Source: Bacteroidaceae bacterium (GTDB lineage: Bacteria; Bacteroidota; Bacteroidia; Bacteroidales; Bacteroidaceae). Taken from it: a DNA stretch of 64,000 nt. The position numbers and the translations under genes are program-made. Below, piece by piece: positions 16,489 to 26,800 of this stretch (positions within the stretch are counted from its first letter, which is position 1; the number at the start of each line of letters is the position of its first letter). The stretch spans positions 1 through 64,000 of the forward strand of contig JAFZWK010000054.1 in assembly GCA_017617335.1 (NCBI GenBank). Reading direction: 5' to 3'. The notes under the pieces are model-generated. The model was given only the letters and a program-made list of their open reading frames with translations, had not been told where the DNA came from and made no database searches.

Positions 16489-18379
16489 TAGGGTCGATTT
16501 CTATGATTGACTGGTTCTCCTTGCTCTTCAGGATGATACGGTCGATACACAAGGTACGAGTATATTTACCTGAACGGATTTCTGAAGATGTGGGAGCACC
16601 CTGGATGATCAGAGTGGGATAGCTGTGACGCAGGTTCTTGTATGAGTAGGGGAAGGTGAAATCGGGGATACACAGGAGTGTATCAACGTTTACGCCATCG
16701 TAGGTTACTGTTACACGGTTAGAAGTAGCGTCGCGGGCAACACCATTGTTGTAACTGATCTGCAGGTTGATCTTGTTTGCCAAGGTATCTGTAATCAGGG
16801 TGTCACCACCAGCGATCTGGATGTAGTAATAAGGTACCATGACCAGATACAGGTCATAAGTTCCACTCATAACTTCTGCATTGGGAACGTATGCTTCGTT
16901 GAAGTTTCCTTTCAACCTTACCTCACCCTTGGGGTTCGTACCGGTTCCTTGAGGTCCCATTACATAGAAGTTGTTGCGGCTTACCTTACCATGCTCTGCA
17001 ACTACGTCTGCGAATGCAGCGTTGCTGAAGGTCTGCAATCTACCAGTACCCGTGTAGTTGTTGGCGTAGTTGTAGAATACACCTGTGCTCATTTCAACCT
17101 CTACGTCGGGCTTGTAGAAATGGCTTGGGAAGTTCCAATGCTCAATCTCGTATCCATATCCATTACTCATCTCAACCACCTTTCCGTTGAAGAGGGTTGT
17201 CTGATCCCACAAATCGGTAGCACGGAGGGTGTCTCCGAAGGTGTTGAGCAGATATTCTGCCTCGGCACCCTTGGTCTCAATGAAGTATTCCATAGTCCAA
17301 GGTGTACCTGTCTTCTGACCACCGATCTTGGGCTGCTTGTGGATGTTGAACACCAAAGGTGAAATCAGATCCATCTCAAGACTCATCTTTTGCAGAGAGT
17401 CTGGATCGCCTTCCTCGGTCTGGTTGGGCGAGTTGTTGTTGCCTTTGTATTTGTCAGAATAGATGGGAGAATAAATGTAGTACTGCGACAGTTTTTCCTT
17501 TGCCTCGGCCCATGCTGCATCGGTGGGCAGAAGCATGATGAACATGGAGTCCTCAGCTTCCAGGTTTGCTCCGAAACCTTCCTCTGCCATCATCCAGAGA
17601 TCTGAATTGTTGGGGGGCAGATATGATCTGGTACGGAATAACTGGTTGGAGGTGTAGTAAACGCTGTCTACGTACGTTGGGTTACCATTCTCGTCGGGCA
17701 AGCCTTCAATAGAAGAACCTGGCACGAAGTAAGTGGTATCCTTGCCTACAATATATTCGCGGAAGAGAGGTAATGTACCAGCAAACTTGATGTACTCGTA
17801 GAAGTTCCAATCAAAAGGTGTAGTTCCACCTTTCAATGTATGCAAAGTACCATTTGTGGCAGGAATATTGCACAAATTGATTGGGCGTCCCTGAAGTGTT
17901 CTTGCCTTGCGGTCGAAGATCAGGTTCTTGCTGTTGATCATCTTCAAGGTGTCGATGCTGTCGCCACTAAGAACGTGACGCCATAGAGCAATGTGGTTGC
18001 CCAACAGTTGCTGCTGTACGTTATAGCCGTCTGTCTCACATCTCTCGAGCCATGTGTTATACTCAGCATCGGTAAAGCAATCGTTCTCGGGTGCCCATAC
18101 GGTGGTAACCCGATTGCTTTTCAGGATGTCTGCGAAGGTATAGGTTGCTATGGGGTGAGTCTCATCCCTGTAGTACTTGGCCCTCTGAGCAATGGTAGCA
18201 AAACGGCTCAAATTGGGATTGCTTTGGATCTGCTCCCACAAAGTCTGGGTTGCTATCTCACTCTCCTCGTTGACGGTTCCGTAGTGAGAATCCCAGGTGT
18301 CAGAGCAACTGGGGATTGCCATGATGACAGCTCCCAGTGCAAATGCTCCGATATACTTGTTTATTTTATTTTTAGCCAT
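16463..18379 (-). CDS. FAS1 (fasciclin)-domain lipoprotein (module 2)
   Basis: The 638-residue lipoprotein has a lipobox ending at Cys25 (AIPSC). FAS1-like segments include YTFADILKSNRVTTVWAPEN (about 80-100) and SMFIMLLPTDAAWAEAKEKL (about 279-298), each the typical hydrophobic strand with a P(T/E)(D/N)xA/xCF pattern. The C-terminal 200 residues look like a beta-rich domain without clear family. FAS1 domains mediate adhesion or protein-protein contact. The position directly before SusC/SusD suggests a surface accessory lipoprotein of the uptake complex, comparable in place to SusE/SusF. The 3' end overlaps the SusC start. Confidence 0.82.
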   Translation of the reverse strand: MAKNKINKYIGAFALGAVIMAIPSCSDTWDSHYGTVNEESEIATQTLWEQIQSNPNLSRFATIAQRAKYYRDETHPIATYTFADILKSNRVTTVWAPENDCFTDAEYNTWLERCETDGYNVQQQLLGNHIALWRHVLSGDSIDTLKMINSKNLIFDRKARTLQGRPINLCNIPATNGTLHTLKGGTTPFDWNFYEYIKFAGTLPLFREYIVGKDTTYFVPGSSIEGLPDENGNPTYVDSVYYTSNQLFRTRSYLPPNNSDLWMMAEEGFGANLEAEDSMFIMLLPTDAAWAEAKEKLSQYYIYSPIYSDKYKGNNNSPNQTEEGDPDSLQKMSLEMDLISPLVFNIHKQPKIGGQKTGTPWTMEYFIETKGAEAEYLLNTFGDTLRATDLWDQTTLFNGKVVEMSNGYGYEIEHWNFPSHFYKPDVEVEMSTGVFYNYANNYTGTGRLQTFSNAAFADVVAEHGKVSRNNFYVMGPQGTGTNPKGEVRLKGNFNEAYVPNAEVMSGTYDLYLVMVPYYYIQIAGGDTLITDTLANKINLQISYNNGVARDATSNRVTVTYDGVNVDTLLCIPDFTFPYSYKNLRHSYPTLIIQGAPTSSEIRSGKYTRTLCIDRIILKSKENQSIIEIDPNDTEDNEN

Positions 18380-18420
18380 TGTTTTTGTATTTTATTTATC
18401 TAATCCTTTTTTTCTCTTGC

Positions 18421-18464
18421 GGGACCAGCTTTCGGTTCAATTCCTTGGACTTTCGGCAGGTCCC
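18421..18464 (-). other. stem-loop between the two FAS1-SusC-SusD modules
   Basis: GGGACC (18421-18426) and GGTCCC (18459-18464) are perfect inverted repeats in the 102-bp gap between SusD of module 1 and FAS1 of module 2. The loop contains two ACTTTCGG/GCTTTCGG copies. No U-run follows on the transcribed strand, so it is more likely an RNA-processing or stability element than a terminator. Confidence 0.5.
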
Positions 18465-18481
18465 CGAGATACATTTATAGA

Positions 18482-20365
18482 TTAGTTATCATACTTAGAT
18501 TTATTCCAAACAGGGTTCTGCTGAATCTCACCATTGCTGGCCTTCACCTCCATGTAATAGATGGGGCAGTAGAGACCATAACGGTTCTTCATACGATTCT
18601 TCAGGGTCGTGTAGAGGCTGCTGTAGGTGTTCTTCATATAGGTATCCACCATCAATGTCACACCAGCGAATCCACTACCAATGGGTTTCTCTTCAGTCCA
18701 CTCGCGCTCGTCTACGGTACCATTCATGCCACCTGCCTTGCGCTCTGCAAATCGAACGAGGTCGAACCAACGCTGCCCTTCACCCAATAACTCAACCTGA
18801 CGCTCGTTCATTACCAACTTCACATAGTCGGAACCCATGCTGACTGCGTTACCAACGGTGTTGGATGAAGTGGAGGTCACGTCTGTATCAGGAACGTTGC
18901 CATTTTTCAGGTCGCAGTAAGAACGGCGGTGAATGGCATTGACGATCTGCTGGCACTTTTTGTTGTTGTCGGCACCACCCAGGCAAGCCAAAGCCTCGGC
19001 CTTAATCAGCATGACACCCGTCATACGATAGACAATCCAATTGATATAAGATGAGCTACTTTCGAGCTCAGCAGAGATAGTCCTTTGACTATCCTCGCTG
19101 ATACGGATTTGGGGCATCATGTACTTCAGACAATAGTAGCCTTGGAGAGTGGCACTCTCACCTCTCATCTGGTTCTGGTAGCTTACCCAGAGACGGCTAT
19201 CGTACTTCATGGCATCGGCATTACCATTGTAGCAAGCAGAAATCGCATAATCGCTGACTGCCAAGTGGGTACCGTTGGAATAGCCATAGAGGTGATGAAC
19301 TGCGGGATTAGAACGGTTGTCACTCGAGCTGAACTGAATCTCGAAGATGCTCTCGTCGCTGTTGCCTGAATCAAAGATTCTGTCTTGGGCATAAAGAGTT
19401 GCCCATCCGCCAGCAACCAGATTCTGCTCTTCGAAGCGATTGCTGATCATGTCGCAGTAGGTGAGACCATAGTTCTGCTTTTGTGCAATCGTTGTTCCAT
19501 AGTTTTGGTTGCTTTGTTCGCTCTGATAGTTGAGAGCATACAATGCCTGGTCAGCATAATCTACTGCCAATTGGTAATCACCTCTGACAGAGTGTGCCAC
19601 CAGACCCGTATCCGTTGCTATGGTATCTTCGGTCAATCCGCGGCCTTCATGGAGAGAAGCACGCCACAGGTACATATCTGCCAGCATTGCATACAAGGCA
19701 CTGTTGGTAATCAGACCCTTGGTGTCATTCTTGCTGGTGAAACGGTTGCGGGCTTGTCCCTTAACTTTTTCTACATCCAGAATGATGGAGTCAAGTACAT
19801 CCAACTGATTGGTTAGACCGAAGGTCTCGATTTCCACATCCTTGTTGATCACCTTGGTGGTATATGGGATATCCTTGAAGGCACGAAGCAAGTAGAAATA
19901 GTTCAGGGCGCGGAGACCTGTAATCTCAGCACGCATCTGCAACCACTCGGAAGTGGTGAACTGCTTGTCTCTCTCCAACACTTCCGTGCCGTGCTGGAGT
20001 ACCTTATTACAATAATTAATAGTGGTATACACCTCACTCCAGTCAAATATGTCCATACTGGAGTCAGGCATTGCCTTCATGATCTCATCGTAGGTGTCAC
20101 GCTGACCTTGAGAGCTATGATCGACGGGGTTCAGAACATAACTGTCTGATCTCAAATCACCCCAAACAGCGAAGTCTCTCACACTGCCGCACATGGATTT
20201 GTATGCGGCATAGCGCACACCCTCCAAGTCGTTCTTGTCTTCCCAGAAGTTCTCTTCTACTACACGATCCTGGGGGTACAGTGTCAGCCAATCCTCGCAT
20301 GAGGTGGTGCCTATGGCTAATAAGCCAAGTAGGCAGGCTGATTTATATAAATTCTTTATTTTCAT
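18482..20365 (-). CDS. SusD/RagB-family nutrient-binding lipoprotein (module 1)
   Basis: The 627-residue lipoprotein has a lipobox ending at Cys23 (TTSC) followed by EDWLTLYPQDRVVEENFW, a common start of mature SusD proteins. TPR-like helices include EITGLRALNYFYLLRAFKDI (about 148-167), and the C-terminal SusD block has NERQVELLGEGQRWFDLVRF. Size is normal for the family. It lies 11 bp after its SusC partner. Confidence 0.95.
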   Translation of the reverse strand: MKIKNLYKSACLLGLLAIGTTSCEDWLTLYPQDRVVEENFWEDKNDLEGVRYAAYKSMCGSVRDFAVWGDLRSDSYVLNPVDHSSQGQRDTYDEIMKAMPDSSMDIFDWSEVYTTINYCNKVLQHGTEVLERDKQFTTSEWLQMRAEITGLRALNYFYLLRAFKDIPYTTKVINKDVEIETFGLTNQLDVLDSIILDVEKVKGQARNRFTSKNDTKGLITNSALYAMLADMYLWRASLHEGRGLTEDTIATDTGLVAHSVRGDYQLAVDYADQALYALNYQSEQSNQNYGTTIAQKQNYGLTYCDMISNRFEEQNLVAGGWATLYAQDRIFDSGNSDESIFEIQFSSSDNRSNPAVHHLYGYSNGTHLAVSDYAISACYNGNADAMKYDSRLWVSYQNQMRGESATLQGYYCLKYMMPQIRISEDSQRTISAELESSSSYINWIVYRMTGVMLIKAEALACLGGADNNKKCQQIVNAIHRRSYCDLKNGNVPDTDVTSTSSNTVGNAVSMGSDYVKLVMNERQVELLGEGQRWFDLVRFAERKAGGMNGTVDEREWTEEKPIGSGFAGVTLMVDTYMKNTYSSLYTTLKNRMKNRYGLYCPIYYMEVKASNGEIQQNPVWNKSKYDN

Positions 20366-20376
20366 TGTATCCAGTT

Positions 20377-23300
20377 TTAGAAGCCGAGGTTAATACTACA
20401 TGTGAATGACTTCGTACGAGGTGTACGGCTGTTATCCGTACAAACTGAGAATCCTTGAGGAGATACATCGGGGTCAACACCGGTGTACTTGGTCCATACC
20501 CAGAGGTTGTTCAGAGAAGCGAACAATTTCAGGTTACGGATACCATACTGTTTCAGTTTCTTGGGATCGAACTCGTAGCTCAACTGAACGTACTGCAAAC
20601 GCAGATAGTTACCATCCTCAACATAGCGGTCGCTGGGCAGAGAGTTGTAACTGTTGTAACCGTTCACATGACTCAAAGCGCGAGGAACGACTGTCTCGTC
20701 ACCATTCTTACGCCAACGCCATGTGGTAGCAAAACTCTGGTTGTTGTTGTTCAGCATGCTCTCGTAGTTCATGCGAGCCAAGTTCACAATCTTGTTACCC
20801 ATACGGAAGTTGAAACCAGTGTTCAGAGATAGTCTCTCGTAGAAGAGTTGGAAACCGAAACCACCATTGCACTTGGGGTTAGAGTTGCCAAGGTAAACCA
20901 TATCGTAACGGTCGATCTGACCATCGTGGTTGACATCCTCGTAGATAGCGTCACCACCTTGGAACTGGTAGCGATAGCTCTCGTTGTAGCAGTAGTACAT
21001 TGGCAAAGGAATACCCTTGGCATCGGTCAACATGTTACCGTCAGCATCGTAAGCGATGGGACAAGTAAAGACTTCGCCACGACGAGCGGCAGCTGCTGCA
21101 GTGTTGATGGGCTCATTGTAGTTGACGCTACCATCAGAGTTGGCAGCATAACCGGTATTACCAGATTCAGCATAGCCGTAAGAAGCGATAGATGCTGTGG
21201 TGTAGCCATTGTGGTCGTAGTCATATCTGTAAACGCCTAAGTAGCGCAGACCATAGATGGAGCCCAATGCGTTGCCAATCTGTACACGCTGGTTGTAAGA
21301 TAGGTTTCCGGGCTGATAGGTTTCACTACCGTTCAGAGCCTCCAGAATCAGAGGATTCATCTCCTCAACCTCGTTGAAGTTCTGTGCAATGTTACCACGC
21401 AGTTTCATTGAGAACTTGCCAACCTTACAAATCTTAGCAGTGCTGGCATTCAACTCCCAACCCTTGTTGCGGAGGGTACCTGCATTCACCTTGCTCAAGT
21501 ATTTGAAACCGTTGGCACTGGGGATACGGAGATTGTTCATCAGCAAGTCGGTAGTTTTCTTGTTGTAAACCTCGAATTCTACATTGAACAAATCATCAAA
21601 CATACCCAAGTTGAAACCGAGGTTCCACTGCTTGGTCTTCTCCCAACGGATCTCAGTCAGAGAAAGGTTCTCGGGCTGTACAACGGTGTGACCATTGTAA
21701 TAGCCAGCGGTAGCATACTTGTTGTATTGGTTGTAACCGCCACCACCAGTGTTACCAGTGATACCCCAAGTGGGACGGAAGGCCAACATGCTGATCACGG
21801 GCTTACTCCATTGCATCCAGCCTTCATCGCTGATATTCCAACGACCGCCGACAGAGGGGAATGTACCGTACTTGTGACCCTTACCGAAACTGGTACTACC
21901 ATCGGTACGCAGAGAAGCGTCCAATGAATACTTGCTCTTGTAGGAGTAGTGCAACTGCTCGAAGAAGCTCTGGCTGCGCCATTCGTTGTTGCTGGCACTT
22001 GCAGCACGCAACAGGGCAACTACAGTAGGATCGGTGATACCGTCGGGTACGTTCCACAGACCTAAATGCTGATTGCTACTGGTACCACTGGTCATCTCGA
22101 AACGAGCCAAGCCACTCAAGCTGTGATCCTTGTTGGCAAATGCTGAATAATAGCGCAAATCGTGACGGGTAGAGAACTGTAGTGATTTGTACTCGGAGTT
22201 GGATACGTAGTTACGCTCGTTGCTGCCGAGGCTTGATGCGTGGTCACCACCCCAAACCCAGGCCATGGTCTTCAGTTCACTGGGAGCGTATTCGTCACTA
22301 CTTGTATTGAAGATATCCAACTGAACATCACCTACGTAATTCAAACGATGGTGGTCATCGTCCTTACCCAGCAACTTGTATTCAACGCTGAACTGCGGAG
22401 TCAGGTTGTATTGTTTTTCCTTGTTCCATGCCTTCATTGCACGCGCAACGGGGTTGCCGTTGAAGAACATATCGTTCAGATTGTAAGAAGTCATGGTTCC
22501 ATCGTTGTTCCTGGAGCCAGAAGAGGAAGTACCATAGTTTACTGCCAAAGGCAACATGTTGAAGTAGTCTCCTGTGGGGTTACCTTGTGCATCAAACTCA
22601 TAGATACTCATGTTAGGCATAGCCTTATAAGCACGGGCCAAGATGTCGTTACCATAGTTCTTCTTATTGGTGGTGAAGGTCAAGTTGATGTTAGAACTGA
22701 ACTTGATGCGATCACTAACCCAATAGTCCAAAGCGGTAGCAGTGGTGAAACGATCGAGATGCTGGCCAATGATAGAACCAGAACTCATGTCGTAACCTGC
22801 ACTGATACGGAAGGTTGCCTTTTCACCACCACCAGACATGGTAATGTAGTACTTGTGCTCCTTACCGAACTGCTTAACAGCGTCCACCCAGTCTGTATTG
22901 TGGCTGAAGTGGTTGTAGATGTAGGGCAATTCTTGGTTGTAGTCCAACTCGGGAAGACTGATGTGAGTCTGGTGAGGATTGAAGTAGGCTTCCTTCAACA
23001 TCATGGTATAACCGTCACCATTGAGCATCTTGTAACCATCGGGCTGCCAAGTACCGCTGAACTTGTAGTTGAAAACAACATTGGTGGGACCACGATGACC
23101 ACGGCGTAACTTGATTTCAATTACACCATTAGAACCTCTGATACCCCACTTGGCAGCAGTGGCAGCATCCTTCAGAACGGTGATACTCTCGATGTCCTCG
23201 GGGTTCACGTTCAACAGGGTAGAGAACTGCTCCTCGTTATCCATTGTCTCGAAGTTGATGTCCTGAGCATCTTCGGGCAATTCGAAGATGTGGTCATTAA

Positions 23301-23877
23301 CAACGATCAAAGGCTGTGCATTACCATTAATTGTACTGGTACCACGCAGACGCATGGTAGTACCAGAACCAAGGTTACCAGAGTTGGGCACGATGTCCAA
23401 ACCTGCGATCTGTCCTTGCAGAGCCTGGTCAACGGACTCGAATGCCAAACCTTCCACATCGTCCATGCTGAACTTCTGTACAGCACCGGCATACTCACGG
23501 GCAGGAATCTCCAGACCGGTGGTGGGAGCATTTTTCTTACCCTGGACGGTAACTTCCTTGATGGTTCTGGTGTTGTCCTGCAAAGTAACTTTGTAGACTG
23601 TCTTACCAGACAATTTCTGAGAGAATTTTTTATAACCGATATAAGAAATTTCCAACGTATTGTTAGGATCCTTGATGTTCATGGTGAAGTTACCATTCAT
23701 ATCAGTGATGGTCTGGCTGACAATACGATTATTCTTATCCTTTTCTACGACGTTGGCGCCGATGATGACGTCAATATCATCCGATACGGTACCGGAGATA
23801 CGCCGTTGCTGAGCGCTCACGGGGAGTGCCATTGCGGCAACAACCCAAAGCAGTAAAAGCTTTATAATCTTGTTCAT
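20377..23877 (-). CDS. SusC/RagA-family TonB-dependent transporter (module 1)
   Basis: The 1166-residue outer membrane protein has a signal peptide (residues 1-22, ending PVSA). A CarboxypepD_reg-like domain (about 27-105, with GNFTMNIKD and ISYIGYKK) leads to a plug domain with LRGTSTINGNAQPLIVVNDHIF and DAATAAKWGIRGSNGVIEIKLRRG, then a long barrel ending FTCSINLGF. It pairs with the downstream SusD and follows a FAS1 lipoprotein by 11 bp. Confidence 0.95.
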   Translation of the reverse strand: MNKIIKLLLLWVVAAMALPVSAQQRRISGTVSDDIDVIIGANVVEKDKNNRIVSQTITDMNGNFTMNIKDPNNTLEISYIGYKKFSQKLSGKTVYKVTLQDNTRTIKEVTVQGKKNAPTTGLEIPAREYAGAVQKFSMDDVEGLAFESVDQALQGQIAGLDIVPNSGNLGSGTTMRLRGTSTINGNAQPLIVVNDHIFELPEDAQDINFETMDNEEQFSTLLNVNPEDIESITVLKDAATAAKWGIRGSNGVIEIKLRRGHRGPTNVVFNYKFSGTWQPDGYKMLNGDGYTMMLKEAYFNPHQTHISLPELDYNQELPYIYNHFSHNTDWVDAVKQFGKEHKYYITMSGGGEKATFRISAGYDMSSGSIIGQHLDRFTTATALDYWVSDRIKFSSNINLTFTTNKKNYGNDILARAYKAMPNMSIYEFDAQGNPTGDYFNMLPLAVNYGTSSSGSRNNDGTMTSYNLNDMFFNGNPVARAMKAWNKEKQYNLTPQFSVEYKLLGKDDDHHRLNYVGDVQLDIFNTSSDEYAPSELKTMAWVWGGDHASSLGSNERNYVSNSEYKSLQFSTRHDLRYYSAFANKDHSLSGLARFEMTSGTSSNQHLGLWNVPDGITDPTVVALLRAASASNNEWRSQSFFEQLHYSYKSKYSLDASLRTDGSTSFGKGHKYGTFPSVGGRWNISDEGWMQWSKPVISMLAFRPTWGITGNTGGGGYNQYNKYATAGYYNGHTVVQPENLSLTEIRWEKTKQWNLGFNLGMFDDLFNVEFEVYNKKTTDLLMNNLRIPSANGFKYLSKVNAGTLRNKGWELNASTAKICKVGKFSMKLRGNIAQNFNEVEEMNPLILEALNGSETYQPGNLSYNQRVQIGNALGSIYGLRYLGVYRYDYDHNGYTTASIASYGYAESGNTGYAANSDGSVNYNEPINTAAAAARRGEVFTCPIAYDADGNMLTDAKGIPLPMYYCYNESYRYQFQGGDAIYEDVNHDGQIDRYDMVYLGNSNPKCNGGFGFQLFYERLSLNTGFNFRMGNKIVNLARMNYESMLNNNNQSFATTWRWRKNGDETVVPRALSHVNGYNSYNSLPSDRYVEDGNYLRLQYVQLSYEFDPKKLKQYGIRNLKLFASLNNLWVWTKYTGVDPDVSPQGFSVCTDNSRTPRTKSFTCSINLGF

Positions 23878-23888
23878 GATAGGGAATA

Positions 23889-26800
23889 TTATTGAATAGC
23901 GTATCTCTTCAAGTTAGCTGATTCTTGAATAGCGTATCTCTTTAAGTATTTCTTAGCTGATTCCGTAGTTGCCCATGTGCTATCATGACGGCCACCTACC
24001 AGATCTGTGTGGTTCAGAATACCGCCAATCTGGTGAATTACAGCAGAGCTTGATGCATCCAACGTAATTCTACGGCTACTGGTTGACATAGGCTGATTGA
24101 TAGGAGTATCGGAACATACTACATCACGAGCAAGAATGTTCTTCTCGCCAATGATATCTAACATGTCACCTCCGTTGTCATCTCGTACTCGCAGGATGGT
24201 CTCACCACCTCGCTTGATACGGTCGACATGTACCTTGCAGAATAGACCAAGTTCCTTGTCGTAACTTGAGGTTACCATCTCGTTCTCTGCCAAGACGCTG
24301 TTATCAGCGAATACAGAGTTGTCAGCGAAGTGGTAACGTACAAAATTAACAAGGTACGTGATCTTAGCCTGCAGTCGAATACTATCCTCAGAGTGGATTA
24401 ACTCGTCAGAAATACTATCTTTCTCACAGTTCTCGTAGTCTGCCTCAATATCTTCCCAAGTAGGAAGACCTGCAGCAATCGCATTCTTGACAGCATCATT
24501 TGTGGGAACAAACAATGTGTAACGGTAGTTGTTGAAGAACTGTACGTCGTAGTCCAAACCATACATCTTATTATATTGGTCACCTGCGACGAAGATATCA
24601 AATTTTTTCTGTGCAGAACGCTGCTCGGAAGTGCTGAGGTTGGTTTCGTCAACCAGACCACATGCTCTAACGATTTCGTCATTGGTCTCGCACAACTTGT
24701 AGAACTCGGAATAGGGACATTCTTCTGCCCACTGTTCTTCACCTACTTCGCTCCAACCTTCTTCTTGAGTCAAGATGCTGTAGACGCTTCGGCTGGTAGG
24801 AATAATAGGAGCATCCAGAATGTAGGTCTGTCCGTTCTTCAGATTGTCGAAAGGCTTTGTTACGTTGCAGATATCAACACCAGGTTCTTCAGAGACAATG
24901 CCTTCTTTCTCATTCTCTAACTGGAAGCCACCCTTAACATTGATAACGGTACCATTCTCGTCCCTTTCAACCTTTACAGCTGAACCGTTCTTTGTCAAGA
25001 AATATACATCCTCACCATGGATGGGGTTGGTTCCGTCATGCACGATAGTGTGGCTCTCCAACATATCCTTCAAACGGTTGGTTGTCTCTTGCTGTGAGAT
25101 GGAAGCACCAGCACCCGTGAAAGCACGACCAATTTCACCCGTCGTGGGATTGTAATTGATACATCTTGTCACGATGGGGAATGACTGGTTCTTGTAAGAG
25201 AATTGAATCAAACGTTTTTGTGTACTCTTGAAAGAAGTAGGATCGTAATAATAATTCAAAGCTTGGTCACTGGGAAGGAAGAAGGTGAATTCACTCTGCA
25301 TAGCCTTCAGGTAAGCATAGTAGTTCAAACCCATGTAATCCGTACTGGCATCACTACCATTATAAATAGCCCACTTCATAACCAGGTTGGTCTTACTGAT
25401 GTAAGCAGGAGAGGTAACTGAGGTGTAGTCTGCAGGACCGTAGATGTCATCCATAATGTAAACGGCACCGTTACAAGCCAGCAGACAGGTGTCAATTTTT
25501 TCGATATCCTCAGCATAGAACAGTTGCTCCTGAGCATCGTCGCGAAGCTTTGTCATCTTGCTGGGAACAGAACCCACGAAACTACGGCACATGATCACGT
25601 TAATCAAGCTGGTCAGAGTACTGATAGGAATCTGATCGATGTTCTGATAGAGCTTCTCGTAATCTCCATTGTACTCAATTGTGGGATCGCCATAGGTTTC
25701 GATAAGCTGTAAACCACCACCGCTCTCGAAGTAGGTCCACATAGCTTCGTCACTGGGAACGAACATGGTAGCCATATCCTGCTGTACACCCAACTCGTCA
25801 TAGTATCCGTTCCATCCTGGATCGAACTTTAAGAAGATGTTGGCACCACTTTCATCACCAGTATACGGATTACCGTCTGGTTGAGTCGTGTTTTTACGAT
25901 GGCCGAAACTGTTGTCTGAATAGTATCTCCATGTGAAGATAGAATCCTCAAATTCAGGATGCAAGATTTTGTAAGCTCTGGTAATTGCTGAGCAATAATA
26001 GGGAGCGCAGTAGCGATCCAGCATGTGGCTGAAGATCTTTGTTCTACCGTTGCTGCGGATAACCTCTGCCATGTTGGCTAAGGGACGCAAGGGCTTTTCT
26101 GTTACATTGACATAACCATTCTCGCAGACACCATCCTTCTCGATCAACTTAGCGTCATAAATATGTACGTCGCTCGTTACGCGCTCGCGACCCATAAATT
26201 TTGCAAAGTCATCATCGTTTACGGTGTTCTTGGTCATGTGCTCGCTGGTGAAGTGCAGCATCATGGACAAAGTGGAGTCTTTTACCACAAAGATACCCTT
26301 GCCACCATTTTCCTCACGGAATCTCCACCAGAAATCCTTGTCGGTGGGGTTGTAGCTGTGAGGCAGGTCAGCAGGAGCTACATAGGCAACCGTGTCAGTT
26401 GCCTCCACGTCGGTGTAACGACGCATGTACTCACCACGAACTGGCCTGTTGCTGCCACTACCTTGGCTACTTGCCAAGTTCTCCATTACAATAGCGTTGT
26501 TGAGCATACTGGTGTGAATCAAAAGTTTCTTTTGAGACACACTCAGGTTCTCGTAACTTGTTGCAGTGTGCCAGGGATCTTTCTCTGGCAACTGTGCGTT
26601 GCTCTTGAAGAATGCCTCCCAAGCGTCGTCGTTAGCCACAAAAACAGTCTTGGAACCGGTACGGCTCAAAACGTCAGTAAGCGGACGAACGTTTTCGGGA
26701 TTGACATCCTTGTCACCCAGCAATTTCAGATACGTGTTGAAATTGCCGCGCTGCTGAAGACTCTCGTATACGCTAGAATTAAGCCAACTGGGCTTTTCGT

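Noticed and set aside
22240..23109. 289-codon + strand ORF inside SusC of module 1
   Set aside because: Antisense shadow of the SusC gene, with no promoter or ribosome-binding site.
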